This document shows positions 34,205 to 43,022 of a DNA stretch of 64,000 nt, piece after piece (position 1 is the first letter of the stretch; the number at the start of each line of letters is the position of its first letter). The stretch comes from Psychrobacillus sp. FSL H8-0483 (GTDB lineage Bacteria > Bacillota > Bacilli > Bacillales_A > Planococcaceae): assembly GCF_038637725.1 (NCBI RefSeq), contig NZ_CP152052.1:3269501-3333500 (forward strand). Reading direction: 5' to 3'. A program made the position numbers and the translations under genes. A model generated the notes under the pieces. It worked only from the letters and a program-made list of their open reading frames with translations, was not told the origin of the DNA and made no database searches.

Positions 34205-34376
34205 TTCAACTAACGGAGGCTTTAGTTAAATATTCGCTTTCCGAAATAATCAATCTTTATTACAAAAAGCCCTACACAGGTATGAAAAATAGCCCCTTTT
34301 TGATCAATCTTTGTTCAAAATAGGGGCTATGATTTTCTATTAGGATCAGCATTTGTAGCTGTATTTTAATCCATCT
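34205..34376. repeat. S module plus T repeat, copy 1
   Basis: Module S (34205-34230; TTCAACTAAC / TTTAGTTAAA) is followed by a T module (34231-34376) with a hairpin AATAGCCCC / GGGGCTAT. An inverted copy of the T module lies at 56996-57122. It follows the second XRE module. Not coding. Confidence 0.65.
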
Positions 34377-34393
34377 TTATTCCAAACCAACAC

Positions 34394-34519
34394 CTAACTG
34401 GACGCTACGGATTTCTTCAATAATTCCTTTACTGGCCCTCTAACAACCTCCCCATATGCTTGGAATCCTTCATCGTTAAGGTAATCGTATCTTTCTTGTA
34501 GGTTTTCTGTATTTAAAAG
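34394..34519 (-). pseudogene. possible 3' remnant of a lost gene
   Basis: An open frame of about 42 codons without a start codon, ending in a normal stop: TENLQERYDYLNDEGFQAYG, then EVVRGPVKELLKKSVASS. Composition and helix pattern look like a real protein C-terminus, for example a flavodoxin-like oxidoreductase, but I cannot name it. It lies just downstream of the MaoC gene in the same direction and next to a repeat, suggesting loss of the rest of the gene. Confidence 0.35.
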
Positions 34520-34626
34520 CTTTCAGGGCTAAATGATTGTATAGGAGTTTTTGGCGCTCGGATGCAATTGTTACTCTCATTCAAATTAAAAAGAGTCGAA
34601 GGTCACCCCCTTCAACTCCCGCTACA

Positions 34627-35004
34627 TTATTCCCTTATAATCCCGTGGCTTGTTCCAATCAACACTTCTTTACCATGCTGATTGCTATAAGTAGATTTGA
34701 TTTCTATCTTTTTAAATCCCTCTGATTGGACTACATCGGTAATAGACAGCTCGCAGGTAATCGTATCACCCGTGAAAACTGGACGTAGAAACTCGCTCAC
34801 CAATTCTCTCGCAATATAGTTTAAATCTCCACCAATTTTTGTCCCAATGCTTGCAGTTAATAACCCGTGAACCATCAACCTACCTTGATCATCTCGTACC
34901 ATATGATGTTTTCCTTTGTCTCCAGATATCTCTGCAAACTGTATGACCTCACCTTCGCTAAACGTTCGTTTCCAAGTAAAAGTTTCCCCTATTTTTAACT
35001 CCAT
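34627..35004 (-). CDS. MaoC-like (R)-specific enoyl-CoA hydratase
   Basis: A hot-dog fold protein of 125 residues. FTWKRTFSEGEVIQFAEISG, then DKGKHHMVRDDQGRLMVHGL, are MaoC blocks containing the catalytic Asp/His region, although the usual second His follows GRLMVHGLL in place of the classic NPLHVD. It probably hydrates enoyl-CoA or acts as a thioesterase-like partner in fatty acid degradation. It lies 5 nt after the enoyl-CoA hydratase gene in one operon. Confidence 0.78.
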   Translation of the reverse strand: MELKIGETFTWKRTFSEGEVIQFAEISGDKGKHHMVRDDQGRLMVHGLLTASIGTKIGGDLNYIARELVSEFLRPVFTGDTITCELSITDVVQSEGFKKIEIKSTYSNQHGKEVLIGTSHGIIRE

Positions 35005-35009
35005 AATGG

Positions 35010-35789
35010 TTACACTCCTTTAAATACAGGTGTACGCTTTTCTACGAATGCATTAATTCCTTCTATATGATCTGCTGTTTGACGCATTGCACTTTGCATT
35101 TTTGCTTCTTTTTCTAAAATTAATTCTAGGTCTCGTAGTTTAGATGCATGTAATATTTCTTTGGAAGCGATCATTGCAGCAAGTGGTGATTGCAGAAGCT
35201 TTTGAGCATAGGATTCCGCTGTTGCTTGGCCTAATCCATCTGACGCTACCTCATCCACTAGACCTATTTTTAGTGCTTCTTTTCCTGTAAATAGCTTGCC
35301 GCTCCACATAAGCTCCTTTGCTTTTGGAATTCCAACTCTTTCTTTTAGGAAGAAATGTCCTCCACCATCGGGAACAAGACCAATTCCAATGAAATTCATC
35401 GCAAGCTTACTGTTTTCTTCTGTAATAATAATATCGCATCCCAGTACCATACTAAATCCAAGCCCGGCAGCTGCTCCGTGAACAGAAGCAATTGTAATTT
35501 GAGGTAATGTATATAATGTTGTAGCAACACGAGATAAATAAACCATAGCGTCCTCGATATTGAGTTGATTCTCCGTATCTATCATTGATTTTATATCTCC
35601 ACCTGCTGAAAAGGCATGCCCCTCTCCCTTTAGAATTACCACTTGAATAGATAGATCTTCTTTTAATGACTCTAAACTCTCCGCTAGCTCTCTCATCATT
35701 ACTTCATTCATAGCATTCATTGTTTCTGGTCGATTTAACGATAAAGTTGCAATTCTTCCCTCTTTTTTTACTAGTAAAGTTTCATACAT
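35010..35789 (-). CDS. enoyl-CoA hydratase/isomerase family protein
   Basis: A crotonase-fold enzyme of 259 residues. The oxyanion-hole blocks HAFSAGGDIKSM and HGAAAGLGFSMVLGCD and the later GLVPDGGGHFFL are visible. The second position usually holds a catalytic Glu; here the sequence is GDIKSM...GLVPDG, so isomerase-type activity (PaaG/YngF-like) is possible. The ATG at 35789 follows AAGGGG; the preceding GTG is less well spaced. A TGAATGATCATTCA palindrome lies 20 nt upstream, suggesting FadR-type control by acyl-CoA. Confidence 0.83.
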   Translation of the reverse strand: MYETLLVKKEGRIATLSLNRPETMNAMNEVMMRELAESLESLKEDLSIQVVILKGEGHAFSAGGDIKSMIDTENQLNIEDAMVYLSRVATTLYTLPQITIASVHGAAAGLGFSMVLGCDIIITEENSKLAMNFIGIGLVPDGGGHFFLKERVGIPKAKELMWSGKLFTGKEALKIGLVDEVASDGLGQATAESYAQKLLQSPLAAMIASKEILHASKLRDLELILEKEAKMQSAMRQTADHIEGINAFVEKRTPVFKGV

Positions 35790-35809
35790 CACGATTTCCC
35801 CTTTATAAG

Positions 35810-35823
35810 TGAATGATCATTCA
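35810..35823. promoter_or_regulatory. FadR-like operator upstream of enoyl-CoA hydratase
   Basis: TGAATGATCATTCA, a perfect 14-bp palindrome. Its half-site TGAATGA is that of the Bacillus FadR (TetR-type) operator, but without the usual 4-nt centre. It covers the promoter/leader region of a beta-oxidation-type operon. Confidence 0.5.
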
Positions 35824-36183
35824 TTATTAATAAATTCGCCTTCTTATAATTTTATTCCTGCTAGAAAGAAGAAATTCTTCTGCAATACAAAAAAGGGCTG
35901 TCCCTAAAGTCATATAGTGACTGAGAGATGGTCCCTTTTCCAATGTATTTGATTTCCGTTCCAGACGGACGGTTTCCGCGGACATGGCTTCAGTCTCCTC
36001 GTCGCTTTCGCTCCTGCGGGGCCTTCAGCTCATGCTATTCCCGCTGGAGTCGCCGTCTTCCACTACAATCAATTGCCTACAAAAAATAGTAGTTTAATAA
36101 AAAGTATACAAAAAACAGGTGTAGAAAAAGATGAACTGCCCCGTAAAAGTTAGACACCAATCTAACTTTTACGGGGGTTTTTT

Positions 36184-36702
36184 ATGGCAAAAGTAAGGGC
36201 TGAACAACGTATTCAAGCAGTTCAACGATACTTATATGGAAATGAATCTATGATTGAAATCGCAAAAGATATCGGAGTGACAGATCGGGTTGTAAATGAA
36301 TGGGTTCGCCGTTATCAAAAAAATGGTGTAGAGACTTTCTTAAAGTCCTATACAAAATATTCAGCTGACTATAAAATGAATGTACTTAATTATATGAACG
36401 AGACAGGTACATCTTCGATTAATACAGCTGCATTATTTAATATTTCATCTCCTGGCATGATTCGGAATTGGAAAATGAAGTTTGAGGTTGGTGGTTATGA
36501 TGCCCTTGTTTCTAAGAAAAAGGGGCGTCCATCCATGAAAAAAGAAACAAAAAGAACAACGAAACCAACACCAATTGAAGGATCTGTTGAGGCATTAGAG
36601 GTACGTATTAAACAATTAGAAATGGAGAATGCGTACTTAAAAAAGTTGAATACTTTAGTTCAAATGCAAGAAAAATTACCAATCAAATCAAAGCGCAAGT
36701 AA
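36184..36702 (+). CDS. IS150-group OrfA (helix-turn-helix)
   Basis: A 172-residue DNA-binding protein with two HTH segments ([40 protein letters not shown]) and a coiled C-terminus. The codons LKK at its end contain the A-AAA-AAG slip site. Past the slip the -1 frame stays open into orfB, so the full transposase is a fusion. The start is ATG with GGGGG upstream. Confidence 0.9.
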   Translation: MAKVRAEQRIQAVQRYLYGNESMIEIAKDIGVTDRVVNEWVRRYQKNGVETFLKSYTKYSADYKMNVLNYMNETGTSSINTAALFNISSPGMIRNWKMKFEVGGYDALVSKKKGRPSMKKETKRTTKPTPIEGSVEALEVRIKQLEMENAYLKKLNTLVQMQEKLPIKSKRK

Positions 36703-36731
36703 TTTATGAACTAAAGGAAATCTATGAAGTA

Positions 36732-37541
36732 GTGGAATTAATCAAAGTCGCTGATATTCCACGTAGTACGTATTATTACTGGGAAAAGCGTTTGAATCGT
36801 ACTGATAAATACGCTGAAGTGAAAGTCGCAATTCAGTCCATTTATCTTGAACATAAGGGACGTTATGGTTATCGTAGGATTGCCAAAGAACTGAAAAAAT
36901 ACGGCTTTCATTATGATCCTAAAACGATTAATTATTTGATGAATGCCATTGGCATAAAATGTGAAGTCCGCATGAAGAAATACCGTTCGTATAAAGGAAA
37001 CGTCGGAAAAATTGCCCCAAACATGTTGCAACGCGATTTTACAGCGAAAAAAATGAACGAGAAATGGGTAACAGACGTGACAGAGTTCCATCTATTTGGT
37101 GAGAAACGCTATTTATCACCCGTCCTTGATTTATGCAATGGCGAAATCATTGCATACACAGTAATGAGTCGTCCAGTGTACAAACTAGTCCATGATATGC
37201 TAGAACAAGCATTGGAGCGCCTTCAATCAAGTGATCAAGTCATTCTTCATTCGGATCAAGGTTGGCACTATCAAATGAAAAAGTATCGACAAACATTAAA
37301 ACAACATGGGATAATGCAGAGTATGTCCCGTAAGGGCAATTGTTTGGACAACGCAGTCATTGAAAATTTCTTTGGCTTATTAAAATCTGAACTCCTGTAT
37401 CTACAAGAGTTTGAATCCATGGCACATTTTGAACAGGAACTCAAAGACTATATTCACTATTACAATCACAAACGAATGAAGGAAAAATTAAAAGACCTAA
37501 GCCCGGTGGAGTACCGAACTAAGGTCTTAGAAGTTGCTTAA
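36732..37541 (+). CDS. IS150-group transposase OrfB (integrase core)
   Basis: The catalytic part of the transposase: [19 protein letters not shown], the DDE residues in [19 protein letters not shown] and [10 protein letters not shown], and the C-terminal [20 protein letters not shown]. No independent ribosome binding site is evident, in line with expression by frameshift from orfA. It has no stops or frameshifts, so the element may be active. Confidence 0.9.
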   Translation: MELIKVADIPRSTYYYWEKRLNRTDKYAEVKVAIQSIYLEHKGRYGYRRIAKELKKYGFHYDPKTINYLMNAIGIKCEVRMKKYRSYKGNVGKIAPNMLQRDFTAKKMNEKWVTDVTEFHLFGEKRYLSPVLDLCNGEIIAYTVMSRPVYKLVHDMLEQALERLQSSDQVILHSDQGWHYQMKKYRQTLKQHGIMQSMSRKGNCLDNAVIENFFGLLKSELLYLQEFESMAHFEQELKDYIHYYNHKRMKEKLKDLSPVEYRTKVLEVA

Positions 37542-37635
37542 CTATATATGTCTAACTTTTTTGGGTCAGATCAAGACTCGTTTTTCTACACCTGCTTCAA
37601 TTTATGGGCTTATTGGACAGCCCCTTTCATTCAAG

Positions 37636-37980
37636 TTAGATACCTTCGTATAATTCTTGAACAGGTTTAATTAACACTCGGTTTACTTCTTCAATTAATT
37701 GGCTTAATGCCATTTCTGCTTGAAGCATATGGAAGATTTTTTCATTACTTTGTGCAAGCTGAGCTGTTTTTTGTGCGTACTCTATCTCTTCACCAGATAT
37801 TTCTTCGCCCTTCATTTGCTTCTCTTGAAGGGATAACTGTATTTTACGGAAGCTTTGAAATAGCGCTAGGGCTTCTGAATCAGCTTTTACTGATTCGACC
37901 GCTGCTTTTACATTGGCAAACTGGTCTGTTTGGCGTAGGCTTGCTTCTAACTTGTTAATGTCATCATAAATATTAATCAT
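37636..37980 (-). CDS. yheA: YheA (YlbF/YmcA family)
   Basis: A helical cytosolic protein of 114 residues resembling B. subtilis YheA: NIYDDINKLEASLRQTDQFA, then FQSFRKIQLSLQEKQMKGEE, and the C-terminal VLIKPVQELYEG. The family shares the YlbF/YmcA fold, whose members act with RNase Y, but YheA's own role is unsettled. It lies 19 nt after yheB in the same operon. Its end lies 11 nt from the MITE end. Confidence 0.85.
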   Translation of the reverse strand: MINIYDDINKLEASLRQTDQFANVKAAVESVKADSEALALFQSFRKIQLSLQEKQMKGEEISGEEIEYAQKTAQLAQSNEKIFHMLQAEMALSQLIEEVNRVLIKPVQELYEGI

Positions 37981-37999
37981 TTTTGTAGGCTCCTTTAAT

Positions 38000-39142
38000 T
38001 TAAGTAGTGAAAAATACGATTAGTCCTTGGATAATTCCTATCAGACCTCCAAGAACGCCACCTAGAACGGTAATCATTTTAAATTCACGTTTGGAAATAC
38101 CAAGTACGATATCTTCCAGGCGTGCTACTGGGAAAGAATCAACTTGTTCTTTTACCATATCTTCTAATCTCATTTTACGCAATACTTCTTCCAGCTTTGT
38201 TTCTGCTTCTTTAAATGCAAACGCAGTAACTTTTGGTACCAGCTGAGTTTGCGTCCATTCAGTTGCACCCGGGAAGTAGTGAATAAGGTTATGATTCAAT
38301 CTTTCTTCTAGAGCCAACTGATTGGTCAGGTAACCCTTCACATTGGCAATAACCGGATCAAAATCAAAGCCTTCCATCATTTTAATAATTGGTTGATCCT
38401 TTAATTTTTCCCACTCGTTCTGAACAATTTTTTCCAGCATGTTCTTTGTTCCTGGGGCTTTTAAAAACTTCAATATTTCTGGTTGAACCTTTCCTGCTAA
38501 CGAAGAAGATTCTCCCATAAACATTTGAATCATACTCCCAAGCGTTCCTTTAGTAGAAAGAAAATCATCAATGAGGTTTTTAACCGCCATTTTCCCTTCT
38601 TCTGATTGGAAGAAGTCTTCTCCTTTGAGAAGTATATACGAAACAATTTCCCCCACTTTACTATCTGCTTTTTTCTGCCATTCTATAGGAGCAAGCTGAC
38701 GAATCGTTTCATTTTCAAATTTTGCTTTTATTAGATTAAATTGCACATCTATTTGCTCATTTATTTTTTCATTTGCAATGGAGGCAACATTTTCAAGTCC
38801 GCCAAGTTTCAACCAATCCCTAATCGTCTTATCCGATTGAAGGATATTGTCATTTAACTGCTGAACGATTAGGGTATTTGCTTTTACTCTCATTTCCTCG
38901 TTGAAATACTTCTTTTTAAATATATCAGGCGTCAATAAGTGCTTAATAACCGTATTTCCTAATTGTATTGCAAGCTCATCGCGTCTTTTGGGAATTAAAC
39001 CCGGTGTGAAAGGAACTCGCCATGACCCTATATATTTTGCTTCATGTGGTCTGAAAAGCATTTTAATAGCTAAGTGATTTGTAACTGCTCCAATTGCCGC
39101 TCCAACAACTGCCATGAATGTGATTGTCCATAAAAAACCCAT
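38000..39142 (-). CDS. yheB: DUF445 membrane protein YheB
   Basis: A 380-residue protein of the DUF445 family. A membrane segment at the N-terminus (FLWTITFMAVVGAAIGAVTN) carries the family signature HLAIKMLFRPHEAKYIG, the middle is a long helical soluble domain, and the C-terminus returns to the membrane (GGVLGGLIGIIQGLIVFF). The function is unknown; it is conserved next to yheA in Bacillales. The ATG has AGGTG upstream. Confidence 0.85.
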   Translation of the reverse strand: MGFLWTITFMAVVGAAIGAVTNHLAIKMLFRPHEAKYIGSWRVPFTPGLIPKRRDELAIQLGNTVIKHLLTPDIFKKKYFNEEMRVKANTLIVQQLNDNILQSDKTIRDWLKLGGLENVASIANEKINEQIDVQFNLIKAKFENETIRQLAPIEWQKKADSKVGEIVSYILLKGEDFFQSEEGKMAVKNLIDDFLSTKGTLGSMIQMFMGESSSLAGKVQPEILKFLKAPGTKNMLEKIVQNEWEKLKDQPIIKMMEGFDFDPVIANVKGYLTNQLALEERLNHNLIHYFPGATEWTQTQLVPKVTAFAFKEAETKLEEVLRKMRLEDMVKEQVDSFPVARLEDIVLGISKREFKMITVLGGVLGGLIGIIQGLIVFFTT

Positions 39143-39334
39143 CTATTTCACCTTTTTCCTCTAGCTTCTAGCTTATTATAGCAGAGGATAGACAAGCACA
39201 TCAAATTCGCCTTGAAGTATTTAGGTCTAGATTTTAGCATTGAGCTTGATGAATTTCTTACAAAATCTGGAGTCGACCGAGGAGGGCGTTACTTTTGTGA
39301 CAGCATGGTTTGGCGTTGAATGATGTTACATTTT

Positions 39335-39724
39335 TTACAACGCGTTATACATCATTGAAAACCGAATAGCATGCTCCGTTTCGTCATGCATAGCAACAAA
39401 AAGTGGAGCATATGCTTGCTGAACTGGAATTTGAAGCAACATTTCTTTGTACATTTCAGCACCCTCTAGCTCATCTCTCACCGCATCTTTCGCGCATGTT
39501 TTCAAGTCTACACAAGGAGGTCGTTTTTCCAAGTTTTGAACAAATGTCCCTGTCAGCATATAATAGAGTTGTTGAAACATTTCATAATGGCTTTTTTCAT
39601 CTTCATACACATGCTCTATGAAGCCTTTCCAGTATGGATCGTCTGTTAAGTTATACATATCTACATAATAATGATAATCGGCATATTCATTTTGTATTGC
39701 TTGTTTTAATTTTTCAGTAAACAA
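39335..39724 (-). CDS. ferritin-like diiron domain protein
   Basis: A four-helix protein of 129 residues with ferritin/rubrerythrin-type metal ligands: an early NEYADYHYYVDMY, EDEKSHYEMF, then RDELEGAEMYKEML and MHDETEHAIRFSMMY. Two ExxH motifs and two other Glu give a plausible diiron site. It probably deals with iron storage or peroxide. The start is TTG 7 nt after AAAGGAG. Monocistronic. Confidence 0.75.
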   Translation of the reverse strand: MFTEKLKQAIQNEYADYHYYVDMYNLTDDPYWKGFIEHVYEDEKSHYEMFQQLYYMLTGTFVQNLEKRPPCVDLKTCAKDAVRDELEGAEMYKEMLLQIPVQQAYAPLFVAMHDETEHAIRFSMMYNAL

Positions 39725-39796
39725 ATAGATGCTCCTTTACTAGTCATTTATACTAGTGTATGCGAATAAAATCTCTCACATGAAAGGTTGATTTCT

Positions 39797-40000
39797 TTGC
39801 TACAGCACTTTAGCTTCAAATCCTTATATGAAAATAAACAATTACCTGGATGGTCCGTCTCCTTCTTCTACAAACAACACAGATATACAGCAGAATACGA
39901 ATCAGAAGGCACGATTAAGTGGATTGGCGACACACCTGCTGATGAAGAAAGCGTCAAAAAAATGATACATGAGCTAATGCTGTTTCACGTGTATGACTGA
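39797..40000 (+). CDS. yheE: YheE-like small protein (DUF5342)
   Basis: A 67-residue protein resembling B. subtilis YheE: FSFKSLYENKQLPGWSVSFF, then YKQHRYTAEYESEGTIKWIG, and the C-terminal HELMLFHVYD. The TTG at 39797 is chosen because it lies about 10 nt after AAAGG and gives an N-terminus MLQHFSF like that of YheE; the TTG at 39788 abuts the ribosome binding site. The function is unknown. Confidence 0.75.
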   Translation: MLQHFSFKSLYENKQLPGWSVSFFYKQHRYTAEYESEGTIKWIGDTPADEESVKKMIHELMLFHVYD

Positions 40001-40068
40001 TACTCACAAAATTTGTAGATAAGGAAGCTAAAGAAATATATATTTTACACGGAATAAAGTATAGTTGA

Positions 40069-40195
40069 TTTCCGCTATAGGCGGACGCTTTCCGCGGGGT
40101 GAGCGATAAGCCATCACCGCCGTTACACGTCGTTTGTGATGTCTTATCTGTCTCACTCATCCCGCTGGAGTCGCCGCCTGGCGCTTCCATCAACA
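40069..40195. repeat. GC-rich Bacillales repeat, variant of the MITE core
   Basis: Fills the gap after yheE. It runs from GATTTCCGCTATAGGCGGAC through CTTTCCGCGGGG to CCCGCTGGAGTCGCCGCC. The ends match the GC core of the 284-bp element at 8827-9110, but the middle differs and the GGGGCTGTCC ends are absent. Not coding. Confidence 0.7.
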
Positions 40196-40317
40196 AGGTG
40201 ATAAATGTTCGCATTTTATGACAAAGTACTATTTATGAAATTAAATCAGTTATAAGAAAATCAAAAGCTGCATGTAGTTTAGAATTCTAAACACATGCAG
40301 CTTTATTTATTCATTAA

Positions 40318-41496
40318 TTATTCATTTTCTAAGTAGTCAAAGACAGTTCCGATAAACACTTTTCCTATTTCTTTCATCGAGCGCTCATCCACATCAAATT
40401 TAGGATGATGATGTGGATAAGTTGCATTTAGTTCTTCATTTCTTCCACCTATAATAAAAAATGTACCTGGAATCACTTTTTGATAGTATGCAAAATCCTC
40501 ACTACCCATCATTGGATCACTCTCGATGACATTTTCATCGCCAACAATCGATTTCGCTACTCTTTCTACACGTTTTGTTTCAGTTGGATCATTGTATATA
40601 GAAGGGCAATCATTAACGTATTTCAATTCGTATGTAGCGTCCGCCGCTTCACAAGTGCTTTTCACTATTTTTTCCATTGATTCTTGAATCAGTTTTCGAA
40701 CTCCCTCATCATACGTTCGAACAGTTCCTTTAATCGAAGCGGAATCAGGAATAATATTCGTAGTACTTCCACTTGTAAATGCCCCTACAGTCACTGCAGC
40801 TGCTTTCAATGGATTAACTCTTCTACTTACAATTTGTTGTAAATTGAGTACTACTTGACTTCCCGTTACAAGTGCATCAACTGTTTCATGAGGAGATGCC
40901 CCATGGCCACCTCTCCCATGAATCGTAATATAAAAATCATCTTGTGCAGAGGATGCATAACCTTCTACTACACTAACTGTACTGTAAGGTTGTTGTGACA
41001 TGACATGTGCACCATAAATTACATCTACTCCATCTAAGCAACCATCTTTAATCATGAATTCAGCGCCACCAGGAGAAGTTTCTTCAGCAAATTGATGTAA
41101 GAATACAATCGTACCAGGTACTTCCTCTCTTACTTCACTCAATACTTTGGCAACCCCTAAGAGTGCCGCAGTGTGAATATCATGTCCGCAAGCATGCATT
41201 ACACCTGGAATTCGAGATTTATACTCTACTTCTTTCTCATCTTGAATTGGAAGCGCATCAAAATCAGCACGAAGAGCAACCGTTTTTCCGGGTTTCCCAC
41301 CTTTTAGATAACCTAGTACGCCTCTTCCACCAACCTGCGTTTTCACTTCTAATCCTAAACTTGTTAGATAAGCTGCAACTTTTTTCGGTGTCTCTACTTC
41401 TTCATGTGAGAGTTCTGGATACATATGAAAATCTCTTCGCAATTCAACTAACTCTGGATAAATTTCTTCTAGTCTATTAAACAAATTTTCTAACAT
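40318..41496 (-). CDS. M20 family amidohydrolase, second copy
   Basis: A 392-residue zinc amidohydrolase, a paralog of the one at 7636-8805. It has RRDFHMYPELSHEE, HACGHDIHTAALLG, QFAEETSPGGAEFM, the dimer domain motif HGRGGHGASPHE and the C-terminal HHHPKFDVDE. It may be an N-acyl amino acid or hippurate hydrolase. AGGAGGG lies 7 nt before the ATG. It lies upstream of a hairpin near the gene end (40262-40310) that may terminate it. Confidence 0.85.
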   Translation of the reverse strand: MLENLFNRLEEIYPELVELRRDFHMYPELSHEEVETPKKVAAYLTSLGLEVKTQVGGRGVLGYLKGGKPGKTVALRADFDALPIQDEKEVEYKSRIPGVMHACGHDIHTAALLGVAKVLSEVREEVPGTIVFLHQFAEETSPGGAEFMIKDGCLDGVDVIYGAHVMSQQPYSTVSVVEGYASSAQDDFYITIHGRGGHGASPHETVDALVTGSQVVLNLQQIVSRRVNPLKAAAVTVGAFTSGSTTNIIPDSASIKGTVRTYDEGVRKLIQESMEKIVKSTCEAADATYELKYVNDCPSIYNDPTETKRVERVAKSIVGDENVIESDPMMGSEDFAYYQKVIPGTFFIIGGRNEELNATYPHHHPKFDVDERSMKEIGKVFIGTVFDYLENE

Positions 41497-41577
41497 CCTA
41501 AACCCTCCTAATAAAAATCTACTGATTACCTCCCTTTTATACCATATTATTATTAGTATAGAAAGGAAGGTTTTTTA

Positions 41578-42834
41578 CTAGATCCTTCCTATTTTCTTTC
41601 GACCAAATAAAATATAAAAATAAGTAGAGGCAATTATATATAATATCCCTGTAATCGTAAATGCATATGCATACCCCCAATAAAATCCAAACGTCATAAC
41701 GAGCCCTGTCGAAATAGTTCCAGTACTTGCCCATCCTATATTAAACACCATTTGGTTTACTGAATTGGAAAGTCCCTTATATTTATCATGTACAAGATCC
41801 ATAGCTATGGCACTTTGAATCGGATTTCCTGCATTCATCAAAGCCTGTCGCATTAAAAAGGCGATTGATGCAATGACAAGTGAATTCGTATATCCTGTAA
41901 TAAATAAGAATGGAATGGAAAGAAGTTGGAAAATAACAAGTGCTCTCACTTGACCAACCCTTTTCACAAGAGCTGGCCCCAATAACATGGCAATTGCAGT
42001 CATTGCAGATCCAAGTGATAAAATTAACCCAATGTACGTGTTGGAAGCATCAAATCGATTCGAAAAATATAAATTTAAGTAGGGAATGACAAGTCCAGAT
42101 CCCGTTCCAATTAGCAAATTCGCAAATCCAAATAATACAATAATCTTTACATTACGTGTAAAAGCATTCGGTAATTCTTTTTCTAATGGATTTACTTTAG
42201 ATTCTTTTTCTACTCTTTTTACAACTGGCTTTAATTGAAATAAAGGAATTAAAGCTGCTGTAAAAATGACCGCTCCTAAAATTAATACATATTTAATCGC
42301 ATCTACAGTCGGTAGAGATGCATACACATGGAGTGCATCTGCTAACACTCCTCCCCCCAAGCTTCCAACGACACTTGCAATCATAATGAGTGAAAAGTGA
42401 ATGCTGAACAAATGCATACGCTCGCTTGCATTAGAATTTTCCGCTAAAAAAGGGACACCTGACACTTGAACAAGTGCCATAAATAGACCTGTGAAAAAAG
42501 CAGCGTAAATAAGGGACTGTTCCCCTTCAGCTATACTTCTATAAAAAAGAGTCCCAGCCGATATTACTGTACCAATGATGATGATGCCCTTACGTCCAAA
42601 TCGATCGCTTAAAAAACCCGCTGGAATAAGCATAATTGCCGAAGCAAGTGAAGTCATGGATATCACTTTTCCGTTTACCGCTTCTGGTAATCCTAACTCC
42701 TTTATATACAAATTGTACATCACCATAAAAACACCCATTCCAATTTGAATGAGTATATTCGCAAGCATAAACATGCGAATGTTTCTATTAAATGAAGCTA
42801 TTTTCTTTTTCCAATCCTGGAGCCAATGAATCAT
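41578..42834 (-). CDS. MFS transporter
   Basis: A 418-residue permease with 12 hydrophobic segments. The MFS loop motif is GFLSDRFGRKGI after TM2. The N-terminal half carries TM1-6, a basic central loop (KRVEKESKVNPLEKE) follows, and then TM7-12. Its substrate cannot be told; the pattern with MRQALMNAGNPIQS fits drug or sugar-efflux-like MFS proteins (YttB-like). Monocistronic, next to the BmrCD exporter. Confidence 0.83.
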   Translation of the reverse strand: MIHWLQDWKKKIASFNRNIRMFMLANILIQIGMGVFMVMYNLYIKELGLPEAVNGKVISMTSLASAIMLIPAGFLSDRFGRKGIIIIGTVISAGTLFYRSIAEGEQSLIYAAFFTGLFMALVQVSGVPFLAENSNASERMHLFSIHFSLIMIASVVGSLGGGVLADALHVYASLPTVDAIKYVLILGAVIFTAALIPLFQLKPVVKRVEKESKVNPLEKELPNAFTRNVKIIVLFGFANLLIGTGSGLVIPYLNLYFSNRFDASNTYIGLILSLGSAMTAIAMLLGPALVKRVGQVRALVIFQLLSIPFLFITGYTNSLVIASIAFLMRQALMNAGNPIQSAIAMDLVHDKYKGLSNSVNQMVFNIGWASTGTISTGLVMTFGFYWGYAYAFTITGILYIIASTYFYILFGRKKIGRI

Positions 42835-43022
42835 ACGAGACCTCTTCCGTTCTTTATTTCGATACTCTAAATATACGATTCCCGTCAGAAAAACTCAATA
42901 CAGTTTTGACTATTTAGACCGTAATTTAAGAAACGTTATCCCCAAGTTTGAAACTCATTCGTGCAATATTGGAGCAGTCCCCCTCAGATATATAAAATAA
43001 AAAGGGAATATCCCCGCATGTT

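Larger units (their letters stand above)
36132..37573 (+). mobile_element. IS3-family (IS150 group) insertion sequence, copy 2
   Basis: A 1442-bp element with ends TGAACTGCCCCGTAAAAG and, inverted, TGATCTGACCCAAAAAAG, flanked by AGA on both sides (36129-36131 and 37574-37576). A short hairpin (GTTAGACACCAATCTAAC) precedes orfA. orfA and orfB overlap in the -1 phase through A-AAA-AAG at 36639-36645. It inserted into the MITE copy above. Related to, but clearly different from, the element at 24432-25874. Confidence 0.92.
35895..37624 (-). repeat. second copy of the GGGGCTGTCC MITE, split by an IS
   Basis: The inverse copy of the element at 8827-9110. The left part (35895-36131) carries the GC-rich core and the GGGCTGTCCC end. 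The right part (37574-37624) carries the hairpin half and GGACAGCCCC. The two parts rejoin perfectly when the IS at 36132-37573 and one AGA are removed. It separates the enoyl-CoA hydratase operon from yheA. Confidence 0.85.

Noticed and set aside
42993-43018. Hairpin GGGGATATTCCC after bmrD as a terminator
   Set aside because: The stem is very short and the T-run interrupted; not strong enough to list.
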